From Planctomycetota bacterium (GTDB lineage Bacteria > Planctomycetota > Phycisphaerae > UBA1845 > CAIVHJ01): a DNA stretch of 15,810 nucleotides. Below the pieces are notes generated by a model, which saw only the letters and a program-made list of their open reading frames with translations, was not told the origin of the DNA and did not search any database. The position numbers were made by a program, and so were the translations under genes. This document shows positions 8,887-15,810 of this stretch, in pieces. The stretch spans positions 1 to 15,810 of the forward strand of contig JACZTW010000047.1 in NCBI GenBank assembly GCA_022573485.1, read 5' to 3'. Positions within the stretch are counted from its first letter, which is position 1. Every line of letters starts with the position of its first letter.

Positions 8887-9411
8887 ATGAGCGGCCGGAA
8901 CGATTCTGAAGCCGGGGACGTGATCGGGATCTATCGCGAGACCGTGCAGAAATTGTATCGGTTCGTATCGCGCCGATCCGGTGGATCACGCGAGTTGGCT
9001 GAGGATATCACGCAGGAGACCTACCTGCGGGCCGTGAGGGAGTGGCGCAGTGGGCGGCAGCCGGACGTTCCGCTGGCGTGGCTGAAGACGGTCGCCCGCA
9101 ACTTGCTGCTCAACCACTACCGCCGCAAGACGCCGGAACTGGTCGAAAGCGCTCGCATCGATGCGCTATTCGACGACGGCCCGCCCGACGGCCCGGACGC
9201 TACTGCACTCGTGTACTGGGGGCTGGCCCGGCTCAGCCGGCGCCGCGGCGAACTGCTCGAAGCGTTCTATCTGGAAGGCAAGAAAACGACGACGATCGCC
9301 CTGGAATTTGGAATCAGTGAGCGAGCCGTCGAAGGACGCCTGCGCCGTGCCCGGCAGGCGCTTCGCACGCGGCTCAAACGGATGATCAAGCAGAATGGAG
9401 AAATACGATGA
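8887..9411 (+). CDS. ECF RNA polymerase sigma factor of the metal-efflux locus
   Basis: The protein has 174 residues from ATG 8887, preceded by GGAG 9 bases upstream. The frame is open upstream to 8722, but that part crosses the rRNA terminator and is not sigma-like. Region 2 is at about 15-80: YRETVQKLYRFVSRRSG, the core-binding EDITQETYLRAVREW (39-53), then WLKTVARNLLLNHYRRK. Region 4 is at about 106-166, with a helix-turn-helix in KTTTIALEFGISERAVEGRL. The size is typical of group IV sigma factors, which direct polymerase to a few target promoters when freed from an anti-sigma factor. Its stop overlaps the next start as ATGA, so the two are translationally coupled. The likely targets are its own promoter and the czc genes downstream. 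Confidence 0.92.
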   Translation: MSGRNDSEAGDVIGIYRETVQKLYRFVSRRSGGSRELAEDITQETYLRAVREWRSGRQPDVPLAWLKTVARNLLLNHYRRKTPELVESARIDALFDDGPPDGPDATALVYWGLARLSRRRGELLEAFYLEGKKTTTIALEFGISERAVEGRLRRARQALRTRLKRMIKQNGEIR

Positions 9412-10355
9412 ACTCGAACCAAGATGCAGACCCCGATTTTGTCAAAGCCCTGGAATGGCAACTGCGCTCCAACCTTCGCCACAACGGGGTGGTATCCAGA
9501 ACACCCCACCGACTTCGTCTGACGTGGTCGAAGGTGGTCGCCAGCGTTGCGCTGGTGGCCGGGTCGATGTTCCTCGGGGCAGCCGGCACGTACGCGGTCA
9601 CGCACGAGGACGATCGCGCCGCCCGTGGACTGCTCATCGCCAAGATACAGGCCCAACTCGAAATCGCGGAGATGCTGCATGCGCACCACGCGCAGGCTCT
9701 GGCCGAAAAGCAGCCGTTGGCTGAAAAGGGCTATATCGGCGAGAGCGAGATCAGGCGTCTGGAGTTGCCTCTCGTATCATCTGAATCAGAGATCCAGCGC
9801 CGCCGGCTCGAACTGGAAGAAGTGTCGATCAGCGGTCGCGAACCGAACAACGCCCTGTCGGCGCCGCTGGTAGGCGGACGCGACTTCGTCACCGCGCGTC
9901 TCCAGACGGAAGAGCGGCCGATCGAGCGACAGCTCGCAATCGCAGCCAAAGAATTGGACCGACTCCGCAGGCTCGCCAAGTCAGCGTTTGTAATGGACTA
10001 CGAGGTCGATGTGGCTGAGGCGCGCTTCCAGCAAATCGCAGCCGGTCTCGATGAACTCCGGCGCCGGCAATCGCTGCGGACCCGCTTCTTATCTGCTGAG
10101 TTGACGCCGAAAGAAGTCGAACTCCGGGACTTGCAGGAGCAAGCTCGGACTGCGCGTCAAGCCGCCGTCCGTCAACTTCCTGTGGTAGCGGAGCAACTCG
10201 CACGCCTCGGCAGACTATTCGAAAATGGCGCAGTCGACCGTGCGGAAGTGAGTGAAATGGAGATCGCCCTGCAATCCTTAAAGGCGCAGATTCGGCTAGC
10301 CGAGCTCGAACTTGAGATCATTCAACGGAGACTCTCCGGCAGCAATGATGAGTGA
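9408..10355 (+). CDS. Membrane-anchored coiled-coil protein, putative anti-sigma/sensor
   Basis: The protein has 315 residues and its ATG overlaps the sigma stop by four bases. The short N-terminus (about 1-40) would be cytoplasmic and could bind the sigma factor (DPDFVKALEWQLRSNL). One membrane helix lies at about 42-64, and the remaining 250 residues would be periplasmic, charged and almost all helical. Three helix-turn-helix units recur at about 95-138, 178-222 and 260-309. Each has a leucine-rich helix, a short turn (EKGYIGESE, KSAFVMDYE, ENGAVDRAE) and a second helix. The turns resemble those of the alpha-hairpin of RND/HlyD adaptors. Position and topology argue for an anti-sigma role; no zinc-binding HxxxCxxC motif of ZAS-type anti-sigmas is present. 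The hairpin similarity is read by eye, so the family is unproven. Confidence 0.7.
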   Translation: MNSNQDADPDFVKALEWQLRSNLRHNGVVSRTPHRLRLTWSKVVASVALVAGSMFLGAAGTYAVTHEDDRAARGLLIAKIQAQLEIAEMLHAHHAQALAEKQPLAEKGYIGESEIRRLELPLVSSESEIQRRRLELEEVSISGREPNNALSAPLVGGRDFVTARLQTEERPIERQLAIAAKELDRLRRLAKSAFVMDYEVDVAEARFQQIAAGLDELRRRQSLRTRFLSAELTPKEVELRDLQEQARTARQAAVRQLPVVAEQLARLGRLFENGAVDRAEVSEMEIALQSLKAQIRLAELELEIIQRRLSGSNDE

Positions 10356-10553
10356 GGTCGCTTTCACCGGTCGCACCGACCAGTGATCCTCAGATGTCGC
10401 TATTGGTGCCGCATGGTCCGAAAACGTGTTCTCGAGGCCGGTCGGGGCAACACTCCCCTGCTGCTGCCGGCGATTCCAGCCGATAGGATCATTTGAATCG
10501 ACCTGCGGCACGCTTGAAGAAACCCTTGGCGCAGACCCCGCAGATCCGCTACT
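10356..10553. other. Intergenic gap in the metal-efflux locus
   Basis: These 198 bases lie between the sensor-like gene and the Cys-rich gene. I see no gene. TTGGCG near 10524 with TACTAT 18 bases on is promoter-like, but the second box overlaps the ATG at 10554, which would favour the ATG at 10566. The gap suggests the genes downstream have their own promoter, perhaps one read by the sigma factor. Confidence 0.35.
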
Positions 10554-10913
10554 ATGAGACTCAACATGGGCAGGTACTTGACCATCTCCGCAGCGCTGTG
10601 CGTTTTTCTCGCGCCGATCCTCTGCATGAGCGGTGTGCTTGATCACCATTGCGATTGCGGCGCCGAAATGGCCTGCGGACATGAAGCAGACTGTGCTGCG
10701 GATCCATGTCGCGCATTCGTCGCCGCTCGTTCCAGCTCAAGATCAACCCCGCTTCCGGCCCACGATAGCTTTCTCGTGCCCGCGTTTGCCGCCGGCCCAT
10801 GTGCGCTTCTGCCCGTTCGTGCGACGATGCCTCTCCCGCATGACGCAGAGGAACAAACCGCCCACGCCTGTCGCCTGCCATTTCCCCGTAGCGATGTGCC
10901 GCTTCTGCTCTGA
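10554..10913 (+). CDS. Small exported Cys/His-rich protein, putative metal binder
   Basis: The protein has 119 residues from ATG 10554; ATG 10566 (Met5) is an alternative start. A basic start and hydrophobic segment (about 8-27, ISAALCVFLAPILC) look like a signal peptide or anchor. A metal-ligand cluster follows directly: H31, H32, C33, C35, C41, H43, C47 and C52, in the pattern HHCDC-x5-C-x-H-x3-C-x4-C. The second half is Pro/Ala-rich with few charged residues. It sits between the sigma pair and czcC, so a periplasmic metal chaperone or sensor is plausible. I do not recognise a named family. No strong ribosome binding site is visible, so the start is uncertain. Confidence 0.6.
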   Translation: MRLNMGRYLTISAALCVFLAPILCMSGVLDHHCDCGAEMACGHEADCAADPCRAFVAARSSSRSTPLPAHDSFLVPAFAAGPCALLPVRATMPLPHDAEEQTAHACRLPFPRSDVPLLL

Positions 10914-11007
10914 TTCGCACATTCCAAAACTCGCTATCTGACGCCGCTCGGCCTTGAGCCGCTGTGCGCTGTCGTTTTCTCGTTGTTCTTATCAGCGGAT
11001 GGAATCC

Positions 11008-12516
11008 ATGACTGCAAATCGAGCATTAGTATTGGTTGCGTTCCCCATCGTCCTTGCCTTTGCGGGCTGTGCGACGGTAGACCCGCGCCCGGATTATCAA
11101 ACGACAATCGACCGTATCTCCGAAGCGACCGGCTATGAGACCGTGTACCGCCCCGGTGAAGACGAACTTGCCCAGGAACAAGTCGATTCATTGTTGAACG
11201 ATGGCCTGACCGCCGATGAGGCCGCCCAAGTCTGCCTGCTCAACAATCCGGATCTTCAAGCGATGTTCTTCGACATCGGCATGGCCCGGGCCGACGTGGT
11301 TCAGGCGGGGCTCCTGTCCAACCCGACGCTCGGCCTATCGCTACGCCTGCCGTCCGGCGGCGGGCTGGCCAATCTTACAGCGGACGTGGCGCAGAACATC
11401 GCCGAAATCTGGCAGATTCCGGCGCGGCAGCGTTCCGCCGAGCGGCAGCTCGACAGTGCCATCCTGGAGGTGGCTGTGGGTGTAGCGGATCTGGTGGGCC
11501 GGGCGAAGACAGCCTATTTCGAGACCGTGGCCGCCAGCCAGGCCACGACGCTCGCGATCGGGAACCAGGGCATCGCCCAACTTCTCCTGGACGCAGCGCT
11601 GGCGCGACAGGAAGCGGGTGCGGGTAGCTTGCTGGAGGTGAATCTGGCTCGATCCGAGCTGACCGGGGCGGACATCACGGTTCAGACCGCGCAACGCGAA
11701 GCCTACGCCAGCAAGATCGCGCTGGCGACGCTCCTCGGTCTCACTGTGTCCCCCGATGAGCTGGACCTCATCGAGCCGCTGCCGGATCCGCCCTCCTGGC
11801 AGTTGGCAGAGGAGCGACTTCAAGACCTGGCCACGCAACACCGCCTCGATTTGAAGGCCGCCCTGCAATCCGCCGAGGCTGCCCACGCGGAATGGGCGCT
11901 GCAGAAACGCTCCGTGTTCCGAAACCTGGAGGTGGGCGTGTCGCTCGAACGAAGCCACCGCACGCCGCAAACGGATCTCGACTTTGTCTCGGACACGATT
12001 TTCAATTCGATCTCCAGCGGAATGCTCACCCCGCCATCGCTCACGCGACGCAAAAGCAAGCACACAAATTTCATCATTGGCCCCAGCATCGCTCTGGAGC
12101 TTCCGATCTTCGATCAGAATCAGGCGCAAATCGCCAAGGCGGAATACAAGTATCGCCAAGCGCTCAAGATGCTGGATAGCTTGTTACGCGCGCTCACCCA
12201 GCAAACCCGAGCCGCCTCAAATCAAGCCACGACGTCTTGGGGCATCGTGCGGTCCTATCGAGATCATCTGCTGCCGCAGCGGCAGGACAATCTCAATCTC
12301 TCGCGCGAAGCGTATCGCCTGGGCAAAACGTCATTCCTGGCCGTGCTGGAAGCTCAGCGGAGCTATCTCAAAGCCCGCCGCCAGTACATTGGAAGTCTTT
12401 TCGACGGCGCCCGGAGCTTGATTGCCCTGGAGCAAGTCACCGGGCAGCCACTCTCGAAAATCCTTGAAGCCACACCACAATCCGCCACGCGGAAAGATGG
12501 AGAATCGAACCCATGA
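11008..12516 (+). CDS. czcC: CzcC-like outer-membrane efflux protein (TolC/OEP family)
   Basis: The protein has 502 residues from ATG 11008, preceded by GGATGGAA. ATGs at 10999 and 10954 are in frame but have poorer ribosome sites. The signal MTANRALVLVAFPIVLAFAG ends in a lipobox with Cys21, so the N-terminus is lipidated. Two outer-membrane-efflux repeats follow. The first has NNPDLQAMFFDIGMARADV, then QAGLLSNPTLGL. The second spans about 265-480 with ALELPIFDQNQAQIAKAEYK and the closing SFLAVLEAQRSYLKARRQYI. Such proteins trimerise into the outer-membrane channel of tripartite pumps. The length is usual for the family, slightly long. It overlaps the adaptor start by four bases (ATGA). The czc label rests on the operon and on the HME-type pump downstream; the metal is not determined. 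Confidence 0.9.
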   Translation: MTANRALVLVAFPIVLAFAGCATVDPRPDYQTTIDRISEATGYETVYRPGEDELAQEQVDSLLNDGLTADEAAQVCLLNNPDLQAMFFDIGMARADVVQAGLLSNPTLGLSLRLPSGGGLANLTADVAQNIAEIWQIPARQRSAERQLDSAILEVAVGVADLVGRAKTAYFETVAASQATTLAIGNQGIAQLLLDAALARQEAGAGSLLEVNLARSELTGADITVQTAQREAYASKIALATLLGLTVSPDELDLIEPLPDPPSWQLAEERLQDLATQHRLDLKAALQSAEAAHAEWALQKRSVFRNLEVGVSLERSHRTPQTDLDFVSDTIFNSISSGMLTPPSLTRRKSKHTNFIIGPSIALELPIFDQNQAQIAKAEYKYRQALKMLDSLLRALTQQTRAASNQATTSWGIVRSYRDHLLPQRQDNLNLSREAYRLGKTSFLAVLEAQRSYLKARRQYIGSLFDGARSLIALEQVTGQPLSKILEATPQSATRKDGESNP

Positions 12517-14024
12517 ATAACCAAACCATCGCAATCGGCGTCGTCGCCCTCGTACTCGGACTCGTCGTCGGAATCGCGGGCACGTCATCATGGCTTGCAC
12601 CCTCGAAACCAGAAACCGGTCACGGGCACGGCCATGAGGATGACCACAAAGACGAATTCGAACGAGGCCCACACGGTGGTCGAATGCTGGAGTCGGACGG
12701 CTTGGAACTGGAAGTAACGATCTACGAAAGCGGTATTCCGCCGCAATTCCGCATCTATGCTTACGAAGACGGCAAGCCAATCGCGCTTGATGGCAATGAC
12801 CTGACCATCTATTTGCACCGACTGGGCGGGCGTGTCGATGAGTTCTCGTTCAAACAGGAAGGCGAATACTTGCGTGGGGAGCAAGTCGTCGAAGAACCGC
12901 ACTCCTTTGACGTAGACGTCATGGCTGACAAGGGAGGAGAATCCTACGCGTGGCATTATGCTTCATACGAAACGCGGGTTGATTTGTCCGCGCAAGCGGC
13001 GGAACAAGCCGGCATTATAGTTCAGGAGGCGGGCGAGCAACGGATCACCCAAACGATCACGCTGCGCGGCGAGATCGTGCTCAATGCCGATACAGTCGCG
13101 CACATCGTCCCCCGCGTGCATGGCATTGTTCGGCAGGTGAACAAACGCCTGGGAGATCACGTCGATGCGGATGAAGTCATGGCTGTGCTGGAGAGCCGTG
13201 AGTTGGTCGAAGCCAAGAGTGACGACATCGCAGCCGAACAGCGACTCGAACTGGCCGCCGCCAATTTCGCGCGGGCCGAAGCCCTGAAAGCCAAGGGGAT
13301 CTCTTCCGAGGAGGACTTCCTCAAAGCCAAACAACAATTGGCGGAGGCCGAGATCGAGCATCGCAAGACCGAGGCCCGCCTGCACGCCTTCGGCCTCACT
13401 CAGGAACAAGTGGAAAACGTGTCCAAGGAGCCCGACACGCAGTTCGCGATCTACACACTCAGAGCGCCCTTCGCAGGCACCGTCATCGAGAAGCACATCA
13501 CGCAGGGCGAACTCGTCGATGAAGATTCCGATGTGTACGTGCTCGCCGACTTGAGCACTGTGTGGGTCGATTTGACGGTTTATCAAAGAGACGCATCAAA
13601 GATTCGCCCCGGACAGCCGGTCACCGTGTCTTTTCGTGGCGAGATTCCAGATGCGGTGGGCGTGATCGACTACATTTCTCCCGTCGTGGACCAAGCCACG
13701 CGCACCGCGACGGCGCGCGTGATTTTGGACAACCCCGACGGCCTCCTGCGACCGGGACTTTTTGTCACCGCGGAGCTGGTCGAGCACGAGGCTGCCGTTC
13801 CCGTCGCCGTCACACGGGAGGCCATCCAGAACATCCGGGGCTGGTCGGCGGTTTTTGTGAGATACGGAAACACGTTTGAAGCCCGCCCGCTGGAACTGGG
13901 GCATCGTGACAGCCAATGGGTCGAGGTGCTGAGCGGCCTCTCGGCGGGTGAACAATATGTCGCCAAGAACAGCTTTGTCTTGAAAGCCGAGATCGGCAAG
14001 TCCGGAGCAACACACGCGCACTAG
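12513..14024 (+). CDS. czcB: CzcB-like periplasmic adaptor (RND membrane fusion protein)
   Basis: The protein has 503 residues and starts in the ATGA overlap with czcC. An N-terminal membrane anchor (about 6-28) leads to a His-rich segment with H37, H39, H41, H45 and H54 plus several Asp/Glu, a likely metal-capture site. An extra domain at about 60-160 precedes the adaptor core. The lipoyl halves are at about 190-230 (VPRVHGIVRQVNKRLGDHV) and 310-345 (LRAPFAGTVIEKHITQGELV), separated by an alpha-hairpin (ELAAANFARAEALKAKGI, then EEDFLKAKQQLAEAEIEHR). Beta-barrel and membrane-proximal domains follow (VWVDLTVYQRDASKIRPGQP; TATARVILDNPDGLLRPGLF). The last residues are ATHAH, another small His site. 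It would bridge the CzcA pump and the CzcC channel. Confidence 0.92.
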   Translation: MNNQTIAIGVVALVLGLVVGIAGTSSWLAPSKPETGHGHGHEDDHKDEFERGPHGGRMLESDGLELEVTIYESGIPPQFRIYAYEDGKPIALDGNDLTIYLHRLGGRVDEFSFKQEGEYLRGEQVVEEPHSFDVDVMADKGGESYAWHYASYETRVDLSAQAAEQAGIIVQEAGEQRITQTITLRGEIVLNADTVAHIVPRVHGIVRQVNKRLGDHVDADEVMAVLESRELVEAKSDDIAAEQRLELAAANFARAEALKAKGISSEEDFLKAKQQLAEAEIEHRKTEARLHAFGLTQEQVENVSKEPDTQFAIYTLRAPFAGTVIEKHITQGELVDEDSDVYVLADLSTVWVDLTVYQRDASKIRPGQPVTVSFRGEIPDAVGVIDYISPVVDQATRTATARVILDNPDGLLRPGLFVTAELVEHEAAVPVAVTREAIQNIRGWSAVFVRYGNTFEARPLELGHRDSQWVEVLSGLSAGEQYVAKNSFVLKAEIGKSGATHAH

Positions 14025-14042
14025 GCTCTGTCTGAGAATCCC

Positions 14043-14097
14043 TGTAGCGGTCGGCGTCTCTGCCGACCGACGGCCGACACAGAAGTCGGCCGCTACA
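14043..14097. repeat. Compound palindromic repeat between czcB and czcA
   Basis: The outer inverted repeats TGTAGCGG (14043-14050) and CCGCTACA (14090-14097) enclose two perfect 8-bp hairpins: CGGTCGGC/GCCGACCG with loop GTCTCT, and CGGCCGAC/GTCGGCCG with loop ACAGAA. The two halves are themselves near inverted copies. It looks like a REP/MITE-type dispersed element and could trim or partly terminate the czcB-czcA message. Confidence 0.75.
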
Positions 14098-14120
14098 AGT
14101 TGAGAGCGAGGATTTCTTTC

Positions 14121-15810
14121 ATGCTTGCACACATTCTTAGGTTTTGCATCGACCATCGATATACGGTCGTACTCTTCACGATGGCCGCTGCCGGGCTGGG
14201 CATTTATTCGCTGACTGTCTTGCCAATCGACGCCGTGCCCGACATCACAAACAACCAAGTACAGATCAACACTGTATTTCCAGAGCTGTCGCCGGACGAA
14301 ATCGAAAAGCAAGTCACTTTTCCGATCGAGATCACCCTGGCCGGCATCCCTGGGCTGGACTACACCCGCTCTCTCTCGCGCAACGGCTTCTCGCAGGTGA
14401 CGGCGGTCTTCTACGATGACGTCGATATCTACTTCGCGCGCCAGCAGGTCAGCGAACGGTTGCTCGAAGCCCGTGACAGTCTGCCGCCGGGGGCCGAACC
14501 GGCCATGGGCCCGATCACTTCCGGGCTGGGCGAGATCTACATGTGGACCGTCGATTACGAACACCGCGACGGCCAGGGAGCTGACATCAAGGATGGCCGG
14601 CCCGGATGGCAGAGCGACGGAACCTACCTCACGCTCGAAGGCGAAGTGCTTCAAACCGACGTGGAACTGGGCTCTTATCTGCGGACCGTGCAGGACTGGA
14701 TCATCCGGCCACAACTCAAAGGAGTGGAAGGTGTGGCCGGCGTGGATGCGATCGGCGGCTACGTCAAGCAGTATCACGTCCAACCCGATCCCATGAAGCT
14801 CGTCGCATACGGCCTGACCTTCCACGATGTGATCGAGGCTCTGGAGCGCAACAACGTCTCGACCGGCGCCGGGTACATCGAGCACGCGGGCGAATACTAC
14901 ACGGTCCGCGCGGTCGGGCGGATCCACAACAAGGAAGAAATCGCCAAGATCGTCGTCGGCGGGCGTCCCGGTACGCCGATCTACGTCCGCGACGTAGCCA
15001 CCGTGAAGATTGGGAAGGAACTGCGCACCGGCAGCGCCAGCGAAGACGGCAAGGAAGTCGTGGTCGGCACGGCGATGATGCTGATCGGAGCGAATAGCCG
15101 CACCGTCTCGATCGCCGTCGATGAAAAAATTGCCGAAATCAGAAAGACGCTGCCGCCTGATATTCAAATCAAGACCGTGCTCAACCGCACGAAGCTGGTC
15201 GATGCCACGATCCGCACGGTTGAAAAAAACTTGACCGAGGGGGCCATCCTGGTCATCGTCGTTCTTCTTCTCTTGGTGGGGAACTTTCGGGCCGCAGTGA
15301 TCACCTCGCTGGCCATCCCGCTGGCCATGCTGCTCGCCGTTACGGGGATGGTCCAGGCAGGCGTCAGCGGCAACCTCATGAGCCTCGGGGCCATTGATTT
15401 CGGCTTGATCGTCGATGGGGCCGTCATCATTGTAGAGAACTGCTTGCGACGGCTGGCTCTCAAACAACACAACACGGGACGGCTGCTCTCGTTGGAAGAG
15501 CGGTTGCGCGAAGTGATGCTCGCGAGCAAGGAAATGATCAAGCCGTCTTTCTTCGGGCAAACGATCATCATCACCGTCTACATTCCCATCCTGAGTTTGA
15601 CCGGCATCGAGGGCAAGATGTTCCACCCCATGGCCATCACCGTCATCTTTGCCCTCGGTGCTGCGTTCGTTCTGTCACTCACGTTTATTCCCGCAATGGT
15701 GGCCATTGGCATCACTGGAAAAGTCAAACACACCGAGAGCATCCTGATCCGACTGGCCAAGCGGGCCTATGAGCCGGCCGTGCGCTTCGCGGTTCGGCGG
15801 CGCTATGCAG
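14121..15810 (+). CDS. czcA: CzcA-like heavy-metal efflux RND pump, 5' part
   Basis: The gene starts at ATG 14121 (96 bases after czcB, weak GAGGA upstream) and runs off the window after 563 codons; the family is about 1040 residues. TM1 is at about 13-31, followed by the conserved VLPIDAVPDITNNQVQINT and FPELSPDEIEKQVTFPIE of the porter domain, then SGLGEIYMWTV. After the periplasmic domain come TM2-3 (AILVIVVLLLLVGNF; AVITSLAIPLAMLLAVTGM). TM4 carries the HME signature D426-FGLIVD432-GAVIIVE439-N, the charged residues required for proton-driven export in CzcA. This separates it from drug-type RND pumps. Cation choice (Co/Zn/Cd versus Cu/Ag) cannot be settled here: the CusA-type periplasmic methionines would need an alignment, and the C-terminal half is missing. 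Confidence 0.93.
   Translation, partial: MLAHILRFCIDHRYTVVLFTMAAAGLGIYSLTVLPIDAVPDITNNQVQINTVFPELSPDEIEKQVTFPIEITLAGIPGLDYTRSLSRNGFSQVTAVFYDDVDIYFARQQVSERLLEARDSLPPGAEPAMGPITSGLGEIYMWTVDYEHRDGQGADIKDGRPGWQSDGTYLTLEGEVLQTDVELGSYLRTVQDWIIRPQLKGVEGVAGVDAIGGYVKQYHVQPDPMKLVAYGLTFHDVIEALERNNVSTGAGYIEHAGEYYTVRAVGRIHNKEEIAKIVVGGRPGTPIYVRDVATVKIGKELRTGSASEDGKEVVVGTAMMLIGANSRTVSIAVDEKIAEIRKTLPPDIQIKTVLNRTKLVDATIRTVEKNLTEGAILVIVVLLLLVGNFRAAVITSLAIPLAMLLAVTGMVQAGVSGNLMSLGAIDFGLIVDGAVIIVENCLRRLALKQHNTGRLLSLEERLREVMLASKEMIKPSFFGQTIIITVYIPILSLTGIEGKMFHPMAITVIFALGAAFVLSLTFIPAMVAIGITGKVKHTESILIRLAKRAYEPAVRFAVRRRYA

Noticed and set aside
11341..12159. A 272-codon minus-strand frame opposite czcC
   Set aside because: It lies wholly within the OEP gene, with no domain and no ribosome binding site of note.
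13596..15626. A 676-codon open frame on the minus strand opposite czcB and czcA
   Set aside because: It is antisense to two genes with clear family motifs, has no recognisable domain, and long antisense frames are common in GC-rich coding DNA.

Overview
The window looks like chromosomal DNA of a GC-rich planctomycete or close relative. The clues are a 23S rRNA gene that is not linked to a 16S gene, an N-terminal fragment of the planctomycete-type ECF sigma family (TIGR02999-like), a lipoprotein with dockerin-like Asp/Asn-Gly loops, and a metal-efflux operon led by an ECF sigma gene. This placement is inference from gene content; no database search was possible.

Layout. (1) 1-2360 is gene debris: at least five pieces of unrelated genes abut without intact ends. 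They are an ECF sigma N-terminus (+), the middle of a family 4 glycosyltransferase (+), an unrecognised C-terminus (+), a headless and tailless O-antigen ligase/polymerase (-), and another unrecognised C-terminus (+). (2) 2451-4160 (-) encodes a 569-residue surface lipoprotein with two dockerin-like calcium loops and three PKD/K319L-like beta-sandwich repeats. (3) 4483-8765 (+) is a split rRNA unit. It holds a promoter, a structured leader, tRNA-Ile(GAT), a 32-codon membrane-peptide ORF, tRNA-Ala(TGC), a spacer with heptamer repeats and a boxA, a complete 23S rRNA gene, and a strong intrinsic terminator. It has no 16S and no 5S. Helix 45 of the 23S carries a long hairpin made of the same heptamer repeat family as the spacer. 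(4) 8887-15810 (+) is a heavy-metal efflux locus: ECF sigma factor, a translationally coupled membrane-anchored coiled-coil protein in the anti-sigma position, a small Cys/His-rich exported protein, a CzcC-like outer-membrane factor, a CzcB-like adaptor, a palindromic repeat, and a CzcA-like RND pump that runs off the window.

How the genes work together. The last block reads as a sensing-plus-export system. The sigma factor and its coupled membrane protein probably control expression. The Cys/His-rich protein may bind metal in the periplasm. CzcCBA-type proteins form the tripartite channel, adaptor and pump. The least expected features are the heptamer-repeat hairpin inside 23S rRNA, the reduced rRNA unit with an ORF between its tRNAs, and the sigma-linked membrane protein whose helices resemble efflux-adaptor hairpins.
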